From contig JAPVLO010000044.1 in NCBI GenBank assembly GCA_027257055.1, positions 1 to 64,000 on the forward strand: a DNA stretch of 64,000 nt. Direction: 5' to 3'. A program made the translations under genes and the position numbers. Source of the DNA: Cephalopachus bancanus (taxonomy: Eukaryota > Chordata > Mammalia > Primates > Tarsiidae). Of the stretch, positions 43,977-55,879 are shown piece after piece (position 1 is the first letter of the stretch; each line of letters opens with the position of its first letter). The notes under the pieces are model-generated. The model worked only from the letters and a program-made list of their open reading frames with translations, had not been told where the DNA came from and searched no databases.

Positions 43977-44266
43977 TTTTTTTTTTTTTGAGTTGGAGTG
44001 TCACTCTGTCGCCTAGACTGGAGTGCAGTGGCTGCTCCCGGCCACCGCAGCCTCGACTTGCTGGGCTCCGGTGATCCTTCCACCTCAGTCTTCTGAGTAG
44101 CTGGAACTACAGGTGTGCACTACCACACCCGGCTCATTTTGATTTATTGTAGAGATGAGGTCTCGCCAAGTTGCCCAGGTGGGTCTCAAACCCAGGGGCT
44201 CAGGCAATCCATTCACCTCAGCCTCCCAAAGGCGTGGGATTACAGGCTGAGCCACCGAGCCCAGCC
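43977..44266 (-). mobile_element. Alu (L), full dimer
   Basis: CAACATAAATTTT / CAATATAAATTTT flank it. Confidence 0.96.
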
Positions 44267-44410
44267 CCAATATAAATTTTATCTTCTAAAATAGTTACTT
44301 GGAAGTCTTAACACTCCTGAGATATCACTATTACTCTGAAGAATTTTAAAATTCCAGAGCATAAGAATTTTTTAAATTAAAAAAAAAAATTTATGTTAAA
44401 GAATGTTTTG

Positions 44411-44698
44411 CCGGGCTCAGTTGCTCAGCCTGTAATCCCGCGCCTTTGGGAGGCTGAGGTGAGTGGATTGCCTGAGCCCACGGGTTTGAGACCCGCCTGG
44501 GTAACTTGGTGAGACCTCATCTTTACAATAAATCAAAATGAGCCTGGCGTGGTAGCACATGCCTGTAGTTCCAGCTACTTGGAAGGCTGAGGCGGAAGGA
44601 TCGCCAGAGCCCAGCAGGTCCAGGCTGCGGTGGCCGGGAGCGGCCGCTGTACTCCAGTCTGGGTGACTTAGTGAGACTCCAACTCAAAAAAAAAAAAA
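44411..44698 (+). mobile_element. Alu (L), full dimer
   Basis: AAAGAATGTTTT flanks it; CCCGCGCCTTTGG with GGGTAACTTGG. Confidence 0.96.
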
Positions 44699-44789
44699 GA
44701 ATGTTTTTAAAAAGAGCTTTTCATTTTCATTTATAAATGCAATGTAGTGTTTAGAAAACAGATAAGCAAAAACAACATTATGTGAATCC

Positions 44790-44880
44790 TAACATCCCAA
44801 CAAAATGTGGCAAGTGCCTAGCACAGAATCTGGAACATGATAGGTGCTCAGATAGCATTTGTTGAATGAATGAATAAATG
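44790..44880 (+). mobile_element. L2 LINE 3' end
   Basis: GTGCCTAGCACAGAATCTGG and TTTGTTGAATGAATGAATAA. Confidence 0.88.
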
Positions 44881-45048
44881 TATATTTCTTTTGAAAATCT
44901 AATGAATATGAATATTTATCCTTCAAGGGTTTATTTTAGTTTTGGAAATAGCCAACAGTGCTTTTAAAGTCAATATGTTGACACGATGAATTATCAATGT
45001 GTGTGACACTGTTCCTGAACATAAATGAAGTTTATAAAAGAGTGGGAG

Positions 45049-45358
45049 GCCGGGCTCGGTGGCTCAGCCTGTAATCCCGCACCTTTGGGAAGCTGAGGTG
45101 AGTGGATTGCCTGAGCCCGCAGGTTCGAGACCCGCCTGGGCAACTTGGTGAGACCTCATCTCTACAATAAATCAAAAATTAGCCGGGTGTGGTAGCACGC
45201 GCCTGTAGTTCCAGCTACTTGGAAGGCTGAGGCGGAAGGATCGCCGGAGCCCAGCAGGTCAAGGCTGCGGTGGCTGGGAGCGGGCACTGCATTCAAGTCT
45301 GGGCGACAGAGTGAGACTCCAACTAAAAAAAAAAAATAAATAAAATAAAATAAAAAAT
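45049..45358 (+). mobile_element. Alu (L), full dimer
   Basis: ATAAAAGAGTGGGA flanks it exactly; tail of TAAA units. Confidence 0.97.
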
Positions 45359-45589
45359 AAAAGAGTGGGAACAACAGGGATGGCAAGGAGAGGGGTTGAA
45401 TTCTAGTCTTGGCTCTGATGTGATTGATTACAAAGATTACGTGCTTTATAATCTTGGGAAAGTCAGCCATCCATCTACTCATCCATCTACCCATCATGGC
45501 AAATAAGAAAGACATGGTATTTTGGAGTTAATAGTCTAGTAAGGGAGCAGATTTGGATCCTTTTATGGAGGTGGGGTAGATATGGGAAG

Positions 45590-45690
45590 AATGTCAGGCA
45601 TATTTACTCTAAGAACTGAAGGACTTCAATTTCCTCATCTATAAACCAAGATAACTGGGCTGGATAGTTTTTAAGATCCTGTCCAGTTCT
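45590..45690 (+). mobile_element. MIR SINE 3' fragment
   Basis: TTCAATTTCCTCATCTATAAA and CTGGATAGTTTTTAAGATCC. Confidence 0.75.
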
Positions 45691-46329
45691 GTCATGGTAT
45701 GGTTATGGTTTTCCTGTTGTTTTTGATCAGAAAGCAATTTTTGAAACAAATCAGTTTTGCCTTGTGTGTAGAGGTGTTGTAGATTTGACTTGCGGCTTTT
45801 TAGGGGGGTCATCATGCTAGGAGCCCTGTCTTTGAAAGTCTCTCCTTTGGTATTAAAGGGGCAAACTTCAGGATGGTTTCTGAAGGGACGTGATTATATT
45901 GCATCTAGGTTTGTCATAGGCTGCCTAAAAAAATTTCTTATGTCACTAAGGGGCTGCCGAGCAATCTCACAATATGGATGTAATAAGCAGTGTTTAGATG
46001 TTAGCTATGATCAGATGGCTTCTTTTTGGCCAGCAGAGGCTAAATTCCATGATACTTCTGGTATGAGGGCTTGGAGGTGGTCACCACAACTTTCACCTTC
46101 TTGTTCAAATGCTCCATGTAGATTTTAAATCTTTATGCATTTTTCTAGCTGTAAGATGTGCCTTGTGGATTCCTTCTCCCTATCCAATGAATCCATTTTT
46201 AACAAATTGCTTGGATGAGAGAATTATTTTGGCTTTGTTACCTGCAGTCTTGGTTTCATAGGAAAGTCACCAGTCTGTAGTGTGTGTCTTTGGTCAAGTC
46301 ACTTATCATTCTAACATTTCCCAATTTGT
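45691..46329. other. Unassigned sequence
   Basis: No element or convincing coding pattern. A 112-residue open frame at 45790-46128 has no recognisable similarity or start context. Confidence 0.5.
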
Positions 46330-46611
46330 TTTGAGTTGGAGTCTCACTCTGCCACCTAGACTGGAGTGCAGTGGCACACCCCTGGCCACTGCGGCCTCGA
46401 CTTGCTGGGCTCTAGCAATCCTTCCGCCTCAGCCTTCCAAGTAGCTGGAACTACAGGTGCACGCTACTATGCCTGGCTAATTTTGATTTATTGTAGAGAC
46501 GAGGTCTTGCCAAGTTGCCTGGGTGGGTCTCAAATCCACAGGCTCAAGCAATCTACTCGCCTTGGCCTCCCAAAGTGCTGGGATTACAGGCTGAGCCACC
46601 AAGTCTAGCCT
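46330..46611 (-). mobile_element. Alu (L), full dimer
   Basis: Tail almost gone (TTTTGAGTTGG). Inverted pair with the next Alu, 38 bp away. Confidence 0.95.
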
Positions 46612-46649
46612 CCCAGTGTTTTTAATGAAAGAGTTCAATTAGAACGTCA

Positions 46650-46943
46650 TGGGCCGGGTGCAGTGGCTCATGCCTGTAATCCAAGTGCTTTGGGAGGTGG
46701 AGACAAGAGCATTGCCTGAGTCCAGGAGTTCGAGACCAGCCTAGGCAACTTGATGAGACTTTGTCTTTACAATAAATAAATAAAAAAAAAATAGCTGGAT
46801 GTGGTGGCGCACACCTGTGGTTCCAGCTACTTGGAAGGCTGAAGTGGAAGGATTATTTGAGCCTAGCAGGTTGAGGTTGCAGTGGCCATGAACATGAACT
46901 TCAGCCTTGGTGACACAGTGAGACTCTGCCTCAAAAAAAAAAT
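46650..46943 (+). mobile_element. Alu (old), full dimer
   Basis: GCAGTGGCTCATGCC and AGGAGTTCGAGACCAGCC show the ancestral A and B regions. Confidence 0.95.
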
Positions 46944-47209
46944 CATCATGGAGTCTTCTTACACCACTAAAGCTCTTAAATTCTAGAAAAGACCTCAAAC
47001 AGCTATACTCTACCTTCCCATTTCTAAAGCATCTTAACCTATAGGTTAGAAGTACAGAATGTCTCAGTCTCGAGACTAGATAGGTATTAAGTGTAATTTT
47101 AAATTACACTTTACAAAGTTATTTATAAAAGTAATACTGATGCAGAAAATTTGGAAAACAAAGAGTAGCAATACTAAACACACACACACACACATAAGGC
47201 ATAGGTTGC

Positions 47210-47835
47210 TTAGCAATAGAGGTATCTTCTGAGAAATACATGTACACAGGAAATGCATCATAAGGCAATTTCACCATTATGTGAACATCATAGTGTGCAC
47301 TTAAACAAATCCTACTATACAACCTACTGTATACCTAGGCTTTATGGTACAGCCTGTAGATCCTAGGCTACAAATGTGTACAACATGTTACTGTACTGAA
47401 TACTGTAGGCAATTTTTTTTTTTTTTTTTGAGTTGGAGTCTCACTCTGTCGCCCAGACTGGAGTGCAGTGGCCGCTTCCGGCCACCGCAGCCTCGACCTG
47501 CTGGGCTCCGGCGATCCTTCCGCCTCAGCCTTCCAAGTAGCTGGAATTACAGGCATGCGCTACCACGCCCGGCTAATTTTTTGATTTATTGTAGAGATGA
47601 GGTCTCGCTGCCCAGGCGGGTCTCGAACCCGCGGGCTCAGGCAATCCACTTACCTCAGCCTCCCAAAGGCACGGGATTACAGGCTGAGCCACCGAGCCCG
47701 GCTATTGTAGGCAATTGTAATGCAATGGCAAGTATTTGTGTATCTAAACATAGAAAAGGTATGGTAAAAAAATTTTATGGGACCACCTCTGTGTATGTGG
47801 TCTGTCACTGACTGAAATTTCATTATGTAGTACAC
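47210..47835. mobile_element. DNA transposon relic (Tc1/mariner-like, possibly Tigger group)
   Basis: GGAAATGCATCATAAGGCAATTTC, TGAACATCATAGTGTGCACT and GTATTTGTGTATCTAAACATAG match a common mammalian element; the right end is ACTGAAATTTCATTATGTAGTAC. Split by an Alu and set between (AC)n runs. Group name from memory. Confidence 0.6.
47412..47702 (-). mobile_element. Alu (S5) in the DNA transposon
   Basis: TGTAGGCAATT flanks both ends. Confidence 0.97.
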
Positions 47836-47862
47836 ACACACACATACACACACACACACACC
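47831..47862. repeat. (AC)n microsatellite
   Basis: AC units with one TAC interruption. A second short run lies at 47178-47193. Confidence 0.95.
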
Positions 47863-48570
47863 TCAGATTATTGTGTGATTACTTCACCCAGAGGAAGCCA
47901 CTTTGCATATAGATGAATCTACATTTACTGATAAATAATATCTGTATTGTCTAAAGATAGGAATAAATAACATAATGGGAAATGAAATCAAGCCCTGCAT
48001 GTTTTATGAACTCCTTTCAGTTGGCAATATATTGTGTATATTTTCAGCATTTACTCTTCTACAACATGATTTTTAAAAAGTTGGAAGGTAGCCCATTAAA
48101 TGTCTGTGAACAGTGACAACACTTTCAGGTGTAACTTTTCCCTCCTATAGGTGACCCCATCATTCCATGAAACCATACTCCCTTCCATTTCCTGCTCCTT
48201 CGCCTCCTCTTTTTTCTTTTCTCCTTACTTTTCTTTTTCTTCCTTTCCCTCTTCTCTTCCTTCCTCTTTCTATTCTTCCCCTTCCCCTTTTTCTCATCTC
48301 TTTCTCTTTTTTTGAAATTATAATTGAGCAGATTATTTGCAGAGATGTCAGGCCAGTAAATAGACTGTGTGAATGCTTGTGCATGTGTGTTTTGATGGCT
48401 GTGTAGCTGGCCTTGAATCTGCTGAGGTAATAAAGGCACATCTTATAAACAGCCTCTGAAAGTCAATCAGTGGTAGATATGGGTCTAATATAAAAAAGGC
48501 TTTTTCTCTTCTTTAGGTTAAAGATATACAGGATTGAATGGAATCATCTTTTTAAAAATTTTTGAATTTT
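47863..48570. other. Unassigned sequence with a pyrimidine tract
   Basis: 48177-48312 is almost pure C/T (TTTTCTCCTTACTTTTC type). The rest holds no recognised element; 47880-47990 loosely resembles an old L1 3'UTR. Confidence 0.5.
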
Positions 48571-48573
48571 TAT

Positions 48574-48764
48574 GAGTTGGAGTCTCACTCTGTCACCCAG
48601 GCTGGAGTATAGTGGCATGCACACTGCCACTGCAGCCTCGACCTGCTGGGCTCAGGCAACACTTCCGCCTCAGCCTACCAGGTAGCTGGAACTACAGGCA
48701 TGGGCCACCACACCCAGCTAATGTTTTATTTATTGTAGAGACAAAGTCTTGCTGCCATGTTGCC
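48574..48764 (-). mobile_element. Alu (L/old), 3' part, split by LTR-B2
   Basis: Right monomer and linker up to GCCATGTTGCC; continues at 49586. Confidence 0.93.
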
Positions 48765-49585
48765 TGTTGGGAGCCGGCCACGGAGGCCCACTGAGCGTTA
48801 GGGATCAGGAAGGGCCGTTGACCCCGAGACCACTAGGATGCGTTTGGGAGCTGTTGACCCCATTTTCTCCCCCTTTCTACTCAGCACTAACCAGATTAAG
48901 CTCCTGTGAGCTCAAAACATAAAAACTCTGAGACTGGGATGAACACAAGCTAATTTTAGAAGCTCATTGCTCCCATTCTTCCACAAACTGCAGTTTTGGC
49001 TTTGACACAACTTATAATTCAAACTCATGTCACATCTAAGAGTCTTAGTATTGGTCACAGGCTTCTGGGTCATGATCTTAGGATTTATTGAAGGTGTAAA
49101 TTGTAGAATATAGTTTTAGAAGACAACCATTTGGTTCAAAGAATGCGGCTGGGTTACTTGCAGGTAGCCCACTGTGAACTTTGGACTGGGCCACATTCCA
49201 AACATTCTGGGATAGGTCACTTTTGTTTGTAAATACTTAAGCTTCTATAGAATTGTTTAACTTGGCATAAATCAATCAGCTTAGGATGAAAAAGGTTTAT
49301 AGAATATGTCAGTCACAGATTAGGTTATCCTTTGTTATGGGATTTTAAGATTATCCTATGAAAAGGGTTTAAAGGCAATCATTGATTAAGTTTTCATGGA
49401 TTAAGGTTTCTGGTGGGTGGGGGACGCCCCTCCCACTTCTGACTTTGTGTATAAAAGACCCGTTGTAATTCCCAAGAACACTCATTTGCTTCTGCACTAG
49501 ACTGGAGTCCAGTCTCTTTCTTTCTTCTTCCCCCCAATCTCCACCTTTGGGGTACCCTGAACCCGGCTGAAGCTGGTCTCCGGCA
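48765..49585 (+). mobile_element. Solo LTR (LTR-B copy 2, 6-bp TSD)
   Basis: TG at 48765 and CA at 49584-49585, with GTTGCC on both sides (48759-48764, 49586-49591). Removing it restores the host Alu. Same family as 5560-6415 in opposite orientation; length 821 bp. TATAAAA at 49450-49456 is followed by a short R and a CT-rich U5. The AATAAA of copy 1 is changed to AAGAACA here. No internal genes. Confidence 0.93.
49450..49456 (+). promoter_or_regulatory. TATA box of LTR-B copy 2
   Basis: TATAAAA in GTGTATAAAAGACCCG, the U3 promoter position relative to copy 1. Confidence 0.7.
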
Positions 49586-49682
49586 GTTGCCCAGGCTGAT
49601 CTTGATTCCGTGGGCTCAGGCAATCCTCTTGCCTTGGCCTCCCAAAGTGCTGGAATTACAGGTATGAGCCACTGCGCCCAGC
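49586..49682 (-). mobile_element. Alu, 5' part, split by LTR-B2
   Basis: Resumes GTTGCCCAGGCTGATC. GAATTATCTTTT after it and GAATCATCTTTT before 48574 are the Alu's own duplication. Confidence 0.93.
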
Positions 49683-49703
49683 TTGAATTATCTTTTAGAA
49701 ATT

Positions 49704-49864
49704 ATTTATTTATTTTGAGATGGGGTCCTGCTCTGTTGCCCAGGCTGGGGTATAGCGGTATAATCATAGCTCACTGCAAACTCAAACTCTTGGGCTCCAG
49801 CGATGCTCTCACCTCAATCTCCTTAGTAGCTGGGATAACAGGTGTCTATCATCGCTCTTGGCTG
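49704..49864 (-). mobile_element. Alu monomer (old)
   Basis: TTTTGAGATGGGGTCCTGCTC through GTTGGCTG-like end; one monomer only. Confidence 0.88.
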
Positions 49865-49928
49865 TATCATCATTAGTAGTGTTTTCCCTGTTACTGGTTG
49901 CATTCAAATAGAGGCTGTTTTGACCATT

Positions 49929-50206
49929 TTTTTTTTTGAGTCAGAGTCTCACTCTGTTGCCCAGGCTGGAGTGCAGTGGCATACTCATGGCCACTGCAGC
50001 CTCAACCTGCTGGGCTCAGTCGATCCTTCCACCTCAGCCTTCCAACTACAGCTGTACATCACCACATCCAGCAAATTTTTTGATTTATTGTAGAGACGAG
50101 GTCTTGCCAAGCTGTACAGGCTGGTCTTGAACACTCGGCTCAGGCAATCCTCATGTCTCAGCCTCTCAAAGTGCTGGGATTATAGGCCTGAGCCACTGCA
50201 CCAGGT
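49929..50206 (-). mobile_element. Alu (old/L), full dimer
   Basis: TTTTGACCA flanks it; deletion of about 10 bases after CTTCCAA. Confidence 0.94.
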
Positions 50207-51204
50207 TTTTGACCACTTCTTGCAGATCTTAGTAGTGTCTATAAGAAAAAACCATGACTAGTCCAAAAATTTTAGTCATGTGCCAGATTTGCCCCCAAAC
50301 ATTTTAGTCTAGCTATACCTCTAGGCTAGATTCAGTGATCTCTAAGCTCCTTTTATGTATTAGATTCCATGACTCTTGTGACACAGATGTTTTTTAAGGT
50401 GCTAGTATTTAACTTCCTGAACTTGATGCTGATTAAAAAAATAAACAAAACAAAAGAAACAAACAAAATATTGGAAAGAAAAAGGAGGTTTAGCTAACTG
50501 CAGATAAAGAGATTTCAGATTTCAGTTAATTTGGGAATTTCAATAGTTTAGGCTTTCCTTAACTCTCATTTCTATGATACATGATGAGATGTCTTAATGA
50601 TGAAAATGGAGGTATGTAGAGAAGCTAATACATACACGTTCTAGACAGATAGATGTTAGTTTCTACTGTATGCTTGAACAAGCTACTGGTCCTGCATGGA
50701 ATGTCATGCTAAAGACACTTAAAATGCCTTGACTGAGCAATTTGGCTGTACCCCATTTTCCCATTTTAAAACGTTTCAGATTCCCTTTGCTCCATAAAAT
50801 GCATGAAAGCTGCTTTTGACCACAGAGATTAATGTTCTGTCCCTTATATCTCTAAAACGGGCTCCCAATTGGTTCCAGGGAAAGTGATTTCCCCAAACTT
50901 GGCTGCCAGCTGTAATTGGCTTATATGTGACCCATCCATTTCCACATGTTCGTTAGAGTTGGATGCTAGGGTCTCTTTGGTGTCTGGAAGACAGCTGGAC
51001 AGGGGAGCGTATACTAGCTAGTGTGGTAGTAGAACCCTTGGAGTTGAGTGACTACCCTGTGTACTTCATGATCTGTTAGATGGAGCAGCCCCAGTATGGA
51101 GATTGCTCCTGAAACCAGGGAATCATTGGAAGAAAAAAGACTATATCTTTCCTTCCTTTCTACCCTCCCTCTTCCCCTTCTCAGAATCTCACTACCTCAA
51201 TCTC
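50207..51204. other. Repeat-poor block
   Basis: No transposon recognised. 50740-50960 has motif-rich wording (CTGTAATTGGCTTATATGTG; GAGATTAATGTTC) that could be conserved. No reading frame. Confidence 0.4.
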
Positions 51205-51330
51205 CTAACCTGTAAAATGGAAATAATAATCGCACTTCCCTCATAGTGTTGTGAGGGCCAACTTGCGTAATATAAATAAAGCGCTTAGGACAGTGCCTGG
51301 TAAGTCAAGAGGACTATGTACATGTTTGTT
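51205..51330 (+). mobile_element. MIR SINE 3' part
   Basis: CAATCTCCTAACCTGTAAAATGG, GTTGTGAGGGCCAACTTGCG and GCGCTTAGGACAGTGCCTGG. Confidence 0.9.
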
Positions 51331-51516
51331 AATATTCAGTTCAAGAGACCCAATGCCTACTATGAACTGAGCACAGGCTCCATGCTGTGAGCTGCATGCA
51401 TATGATCATACCCTTGGAGAGGCTTACATCTGCAGAACCCATGGAGATGTGATTGACTTTTCCTTTTTCTCCTTTTCCTCCCTTCCAAGACTTTCCCTCC
51501 TCCTTTCTTCCTTTCT

Positions 51517-51965
51517 GTGCTAGTCTCCTGTTGTTGCTGTAACAAATGATCACCAACTGACTTAAAATGACACAAGCTTATTGACTTATAGTACTGTAGA
51601 CCAGAAGTCTCACAGGACTAAAAAAATCAAGGAGGTTATCAGCTGAGATATACTCCTTTCTGGAGGTTCAGGGAGAGAATTGGTTTTCCTTATTTTCTTC
51701 TTTTTTGCTTTTTTCCTTGTTGCTCCCATTTCTTCACCCACAATCCCTTTCACATCTCTTTTAATTCTGCTTCTATTGTCGAATCTTCTTGGATTCTCTA
51801 GTCTTCCTCTTTCTCATAAAAACATCCTTGTGATTACATTAGACCCACCCAGGCAATCCAAGATAATCTCTTCATCTCACAATCCTTGATTTAATCACAT
51901 CCGCAAAGTCCTTTTGCCATAGAAGATAGCATATACACAGGTTCTGGTAATGGGGGGGCATGCTT
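51517..51965 (-). mobile_element. MaLR-type LTR fragment
   Basis: TGTTGTTGCTGTAACAAATGA, CTTGTGATTACATTAGACCC and CATATACACAGGTTCTGG match antisense mammalian MLT-like LTRs. Confidence 0.65.
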
Positions 51966-51997
51966 TATTATCCCTTCCTTCCTTCCTTTTATTTTTA

Positions 51998-52266
51998 TTT
52001 TTTATTTTTTTGAGTTGGAGTCTCACTCTGTTGTCCTGGCTGGAGTGCAGTGGCATGGCCACTGCAGCCTTGACCTGCTGGGCCTCGACTGCTTTCCAAG
52101 TAGCTGGAACTATAGACGCATGCCACGATGTGCGGCTAATTTTTGTGATTCATTGTAGAAATGAGGTCTCACCAAGTTGCCCAGGCTGGTCTTGAATCTC
52201 TGGGCTCAGGCAATCCTCTTGCCTTGACCTCCCAAAGTGTTGGGATTATAAGCTGAGCCACCTGGT
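51998..52266 (-). mobile_element. Alu (L/old), slightly shortened
   Basis: Lacks about 12 bases in the right monomer (GGGCCTCGACTGCTTTCC). Confidence 0.93.
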
Positions 52267-52274
52267 CTTATTAT

Positions 52275-52552
52275 TATTTTTGAGTTGGAGTCTCACTCTG
52301 TCACCCAGGCTGGAGTGCACTGACACGCTCATGGCCACCACAGCCGTAACCTGCGATCTTTCCGCCTCAGCCTTCTAAGTAGCTGGAACTGCAAGCATAA
52401 GCCACCACGCATGGCTAATTTTTTGATTTATTGTACAGATGAGGTCTTGCCAAATTGCCCAGGCTGGTCTCGAACCCCTGGGCTCAGGCAATCCTCTCAC
52501 CTTGGCCTCCTAAGGTGCTGGGATTATAGGTGTGAGCCACCACTCCCAGCCC
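52275..52552 (-). mobile_element. Alu (L/old), full dimer
   Basis: Deletion in CCTGCGATCTTTCC. Tail ATTATTATTTTTG. Same orientation as its neighbour. Confidence 0.94.
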
Positions 52553-53569
52553 CTTCCTTCCTTTTAAAAATGCTTGACCTGTTCATAAATTTCCTGAGCC
52601 AGTGTAGAGCATCAAGAGAGCTTGGTTCCAGGCCTGACAGTTCCATCATCTTGCCCCACAAGTGACCTTAGGAAGGAATGAATCCACATCTGTGACACAA
52701 GGGGTTGGACGCGTTGGGTGATACACAACATCAGGTGTGCAGAAACACCATTTTCTTGATTTTTAAAAAAATGGGGATTAAATTGATCTTCTGATTTTGA
52801 TGCTACTGAGCCCATGCCTTGCTTCCTGGTGGGAAATTCACTCTGCTTATTGGAACTTTCCTTGTTCTTGGTTTTTCCAAGCTTGTGGTGTCTCAGAATG
52901 CACACACACCAGGCAGGTTGCTCTAGTTTTCATAACACTGGTCTCTAATGTTACCTCTGAAATGTCCATGGTCCCAGCCTGTGTGGTCCGTTTAGGAGCC
53001 ACGTGTGTAGTCACGAAACTTTGTTGGACTTGATGACCCCTGTCTAGTGTCCAGGCACCCTGTATGCACCTTATAGCCTTTCCTCCTTGAGCTTAACCAC
53101 CTCAGGGAAATAGGGTCTGAGACCTTGGATCCATTGATTCTCCCGCCCCCAGTCTGGGGAACCCCCTCATAGTTCTTTCCTCTTGCTGCACTTTGTATAC
53201 CTTGTTAAAGGGCTTTTTACAAAGTCCAGGAAGAGAAGTGTCTTTCAGGCAACTTTGACTTTGGGTTTTCTGACATCAACTCCTCCAGAAGCAAAAGGGT
53301 CTGATTTTCTGCTTGAAATGGTTAAACAAAAAATATTAATTGAACAAGTACAAGTGAATGGATCAATAAATTATCCTCCCTCGAATGGTTTTCGAATGAT
53401 ATTCCACAGACCCCCCTCCCCTTAGTTCCTCCGGGCAGAGATCTGATGGGTGGAGTTGTAGAATTGCCTTCCTTACTTTAGCCACAGCAGCCGCTCATGT
53501 CGATTTTATGCATTGAAAAATTTTCCTAAGATTTTATTTATTAATTTAATTTAATTTAATTTTATTTAT
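52553..53569. other. Unassigned sequence
   Basis: About 1 kb with no recognised transposon. An 80-residue frame at 53183-53425 lacks known motifs. Confidence 0.45.
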
Positions 53570-53570
53570 G

Positions 53571-53856
53571 TTTTTGAGTTGGAGTCTCACTCCTTCGCCC
53601 AGGCTGGAGTGCAGTGGCATGCACACTCATGGCCACTCCGGCGTCGACTTTCTGGGCTCCAGCGATCCTTCCACCTCAGCCTCCGAGTAGCTGGAACTTC
53701 AGACGCGTGCTACCACGCCCGACTATTTTTATTTTATCGTAGAGATGAGGTTTCGCCAAGTTGCCCAGGCTGGTTTCGAACCTGTGGGCTCAGGCAATCC
53801 ATTCGCCTCGGCCTCCCAAAGTGCTGGGATTACAGGCTGAGCCACCGAGCCCAGCC
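53571..53856 (-). mobile_element. Alu (L), full dimer
   Basis: CCTAAGATTTTATTTA flanks both ends (about 53524 and 53857). Confidence 0.97.
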
Positions 53857-54029
53857 TAAGATTTTATTTAAAGGAAGGATTCCATGGTTAAAAAATATTT
53901 GAAACCACTGGGGTAAATGATCTCTAGGACCTCAGTCTGTTCTAAGGTGTATAATTTTTATACGTTTCAGCAAATTCAGCGGCCTTATGAAGAAATCACT
54001 TATTCTCTATGACCTGGCTTTCTTTCTTT

Positions 54030-54322
54030 CTTTTTTGAGTTGGAGTCTCACTCTGTCGCCCAGGCTGGAGTGCAGTGGCACACTCACGGCCACCCAGCGT
54101 CGACCTACTGGGCTCCTGCGATCCTTCCTTCTGCCTCAGCCTTCCAAGTAGCCAGAACTATAGGCGTGTGCTACTATGCCTGGCTAATTTTAAAATAATT
54201 TATTGCAGAGACGAGGTCTCGCCAATTTGCTCGGGTTGGTCTCAAACGTGCCGGCTCAGGCAATCCACTTGCCTGGGCCTCCCAAAGTGCTGGGATTACA
54301 GGCTGAGCCACCGAACCCGGCC
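54030..54322 (-). mobile_element. Alu (L), full dimer
   Basis: GACCTGGCTTTCT flanks it; CTTCC is doubled in the right monomer. Confidence 0.97.
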
Positions 54323-54468
54323 TGACCTGGCTTTCTATTTAGCCAAAGTCCTCTGTTAATAAAAATGTCTGTACAATATATTCATAACACAATATCCTTC
54401 GTTCATAGCAATGCAGTGTATGACTTTGGGAAGCATAAAGTTTTGTCCATGTTCCTTATTTTATTTTT

Positions 54469-54764
54469 ATTTTTTTGTGTCAGAATCTCACTCTGTCACC
54501 CAGGCTGGAGTGCAATAGCACGCTACTCACGGCCACAAGAGCCTTGATCTGCTGGATTCAGGTGATCCTTCTGCGTCAGTCTTCCAAGTAGCTAGAACTA
54601 CAGGTACGCACTACCATGCACAGCTAATTAAAAAAAAAATTTACTGTAGAGATGAGATCTCACCATGTTGCCCAGGCTGGTCTCGAATCCATAGGCTCAG
54701 GCAATCCGCTCACCTCTACCTCCCAAAGTGCTGGGATTATAGGCGTGAGCCATCGCTTCCTGGC
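54469..54764 (-). mobile_element. Alu (old/L), full dimer
   Basis: TTTTGTGTCAGAATCTCAC start; linker TAATTAAAAAAAAAATTTAC. Confidence 0.94.
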
Positions 54765-54884
54765 TTCCTCATTTTTTTAGGATGTGTTTTAGACCTGTAA
54801 ATATTTCATCAAAGGGGATGAACATTTAAACAAGATACAATATACATACATATGCATACATATATAATGTATATAAAATAATTA

Positions 54885-55790
54885 AATGCATGGTCATGGG
54901 AGAAAATTGGGAAAATACAGAGCAACATAAGAAGAAAATAGATATCACCAACAATTCCAGCTAGATCATTGCTAACATTTTGGGGTATTTTCTTCCAATG
55001 TTTAAAAAATTATATGAACAACATGTAATCAAATTATTAGTACAAAATAGTGACTATGTTAAGTGGGTAGTTTTATATGTTGATTTTTTCATGTACTATT
55101 ATGAGTATTTTCTCATGTTATTAATTTTTAAAAAAACATAATTTTAATGAGTGCATAAGACTCTATAATACAGGTATGCCATAATTTATTTACCAAGTCC
55201 CCTATTACTGGATATATGAATGTTTCTAATTTGTCATGATTATTAATGAGTGTGAGGAACATGTCTGTAGACAAACCTTTACTTACATCTCTAAACATTT
55301 CTTTTTTTTTTGTGAGTTGGAGTCTCACTCTGTCACCCAGACTGGAGTGCAGTGGCCGCTCCCGGCCACTGCAGCCTCAACCTGCTGGGCTCCGGCGATC
55401 CTTCCGCCTCAGCCTTCCAAGTGGCCAGAATTACAGGCAAGCGCTACCACGCCCGGCTGATTTTTTGATTTATTGTAGAGATGAGGTCTTGCTGCCCAGG
55501 CGGGTCTCAAACCCGCGGGCTCAGGCAATCCACTCACCTCAGCCTCCCAAAGGCACGGGATTACAGGTTGAGCCACCGAGCCCGGCTCTAAACATTTCTT
55601 AAGATATATTCAAAGGTGCAAATGCACTGAATCAAAGGATATAAATTTTTTTTCCCAAAGGTTCTTGCTATATATTTTTAAAGTGCTTTCCAAAATGGAC
55701 TTTTTTACACTTTTATCAGCTCTGTTGGAGTCTTGTTACCAAATCTTTATTAACGGCATCATTAAAAATTTGCTAATTGTTAGATGAAAT
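54885..55790 (-). mobile_element. Old L1 3' region
   Basis: Antisense old-L1 wording: TTTGGGGTATTTTCTTCCAATG, GCCATAATTTATTTACCAAG, CTGAATCAAAGGATATAAATT, AAGTGCTTTCCAAAATGGAC. Split by an Alu. Confidence 0.65.
55303..55587 (-). mobile_element. Alu (S5) in old L1
   Basis: CTCTAAACATTTCTT flanks both ends exactly. Confidence 0.98.
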
Positions 55791-55879
55791 GTTAGTCAGA
55801 ATTTTATTGTCATATATAATTTATCAGACTCTCATATGTTGAAAACTAACAGTGTATGTAGCTTTTAAATTAATGGAAT

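Noticed and set aside
48125..48439. Lys/Arg-rich 104-codon open frame
   Set aside because: It is the reverse of a pyrimidine tract; composition bias alone explains it.
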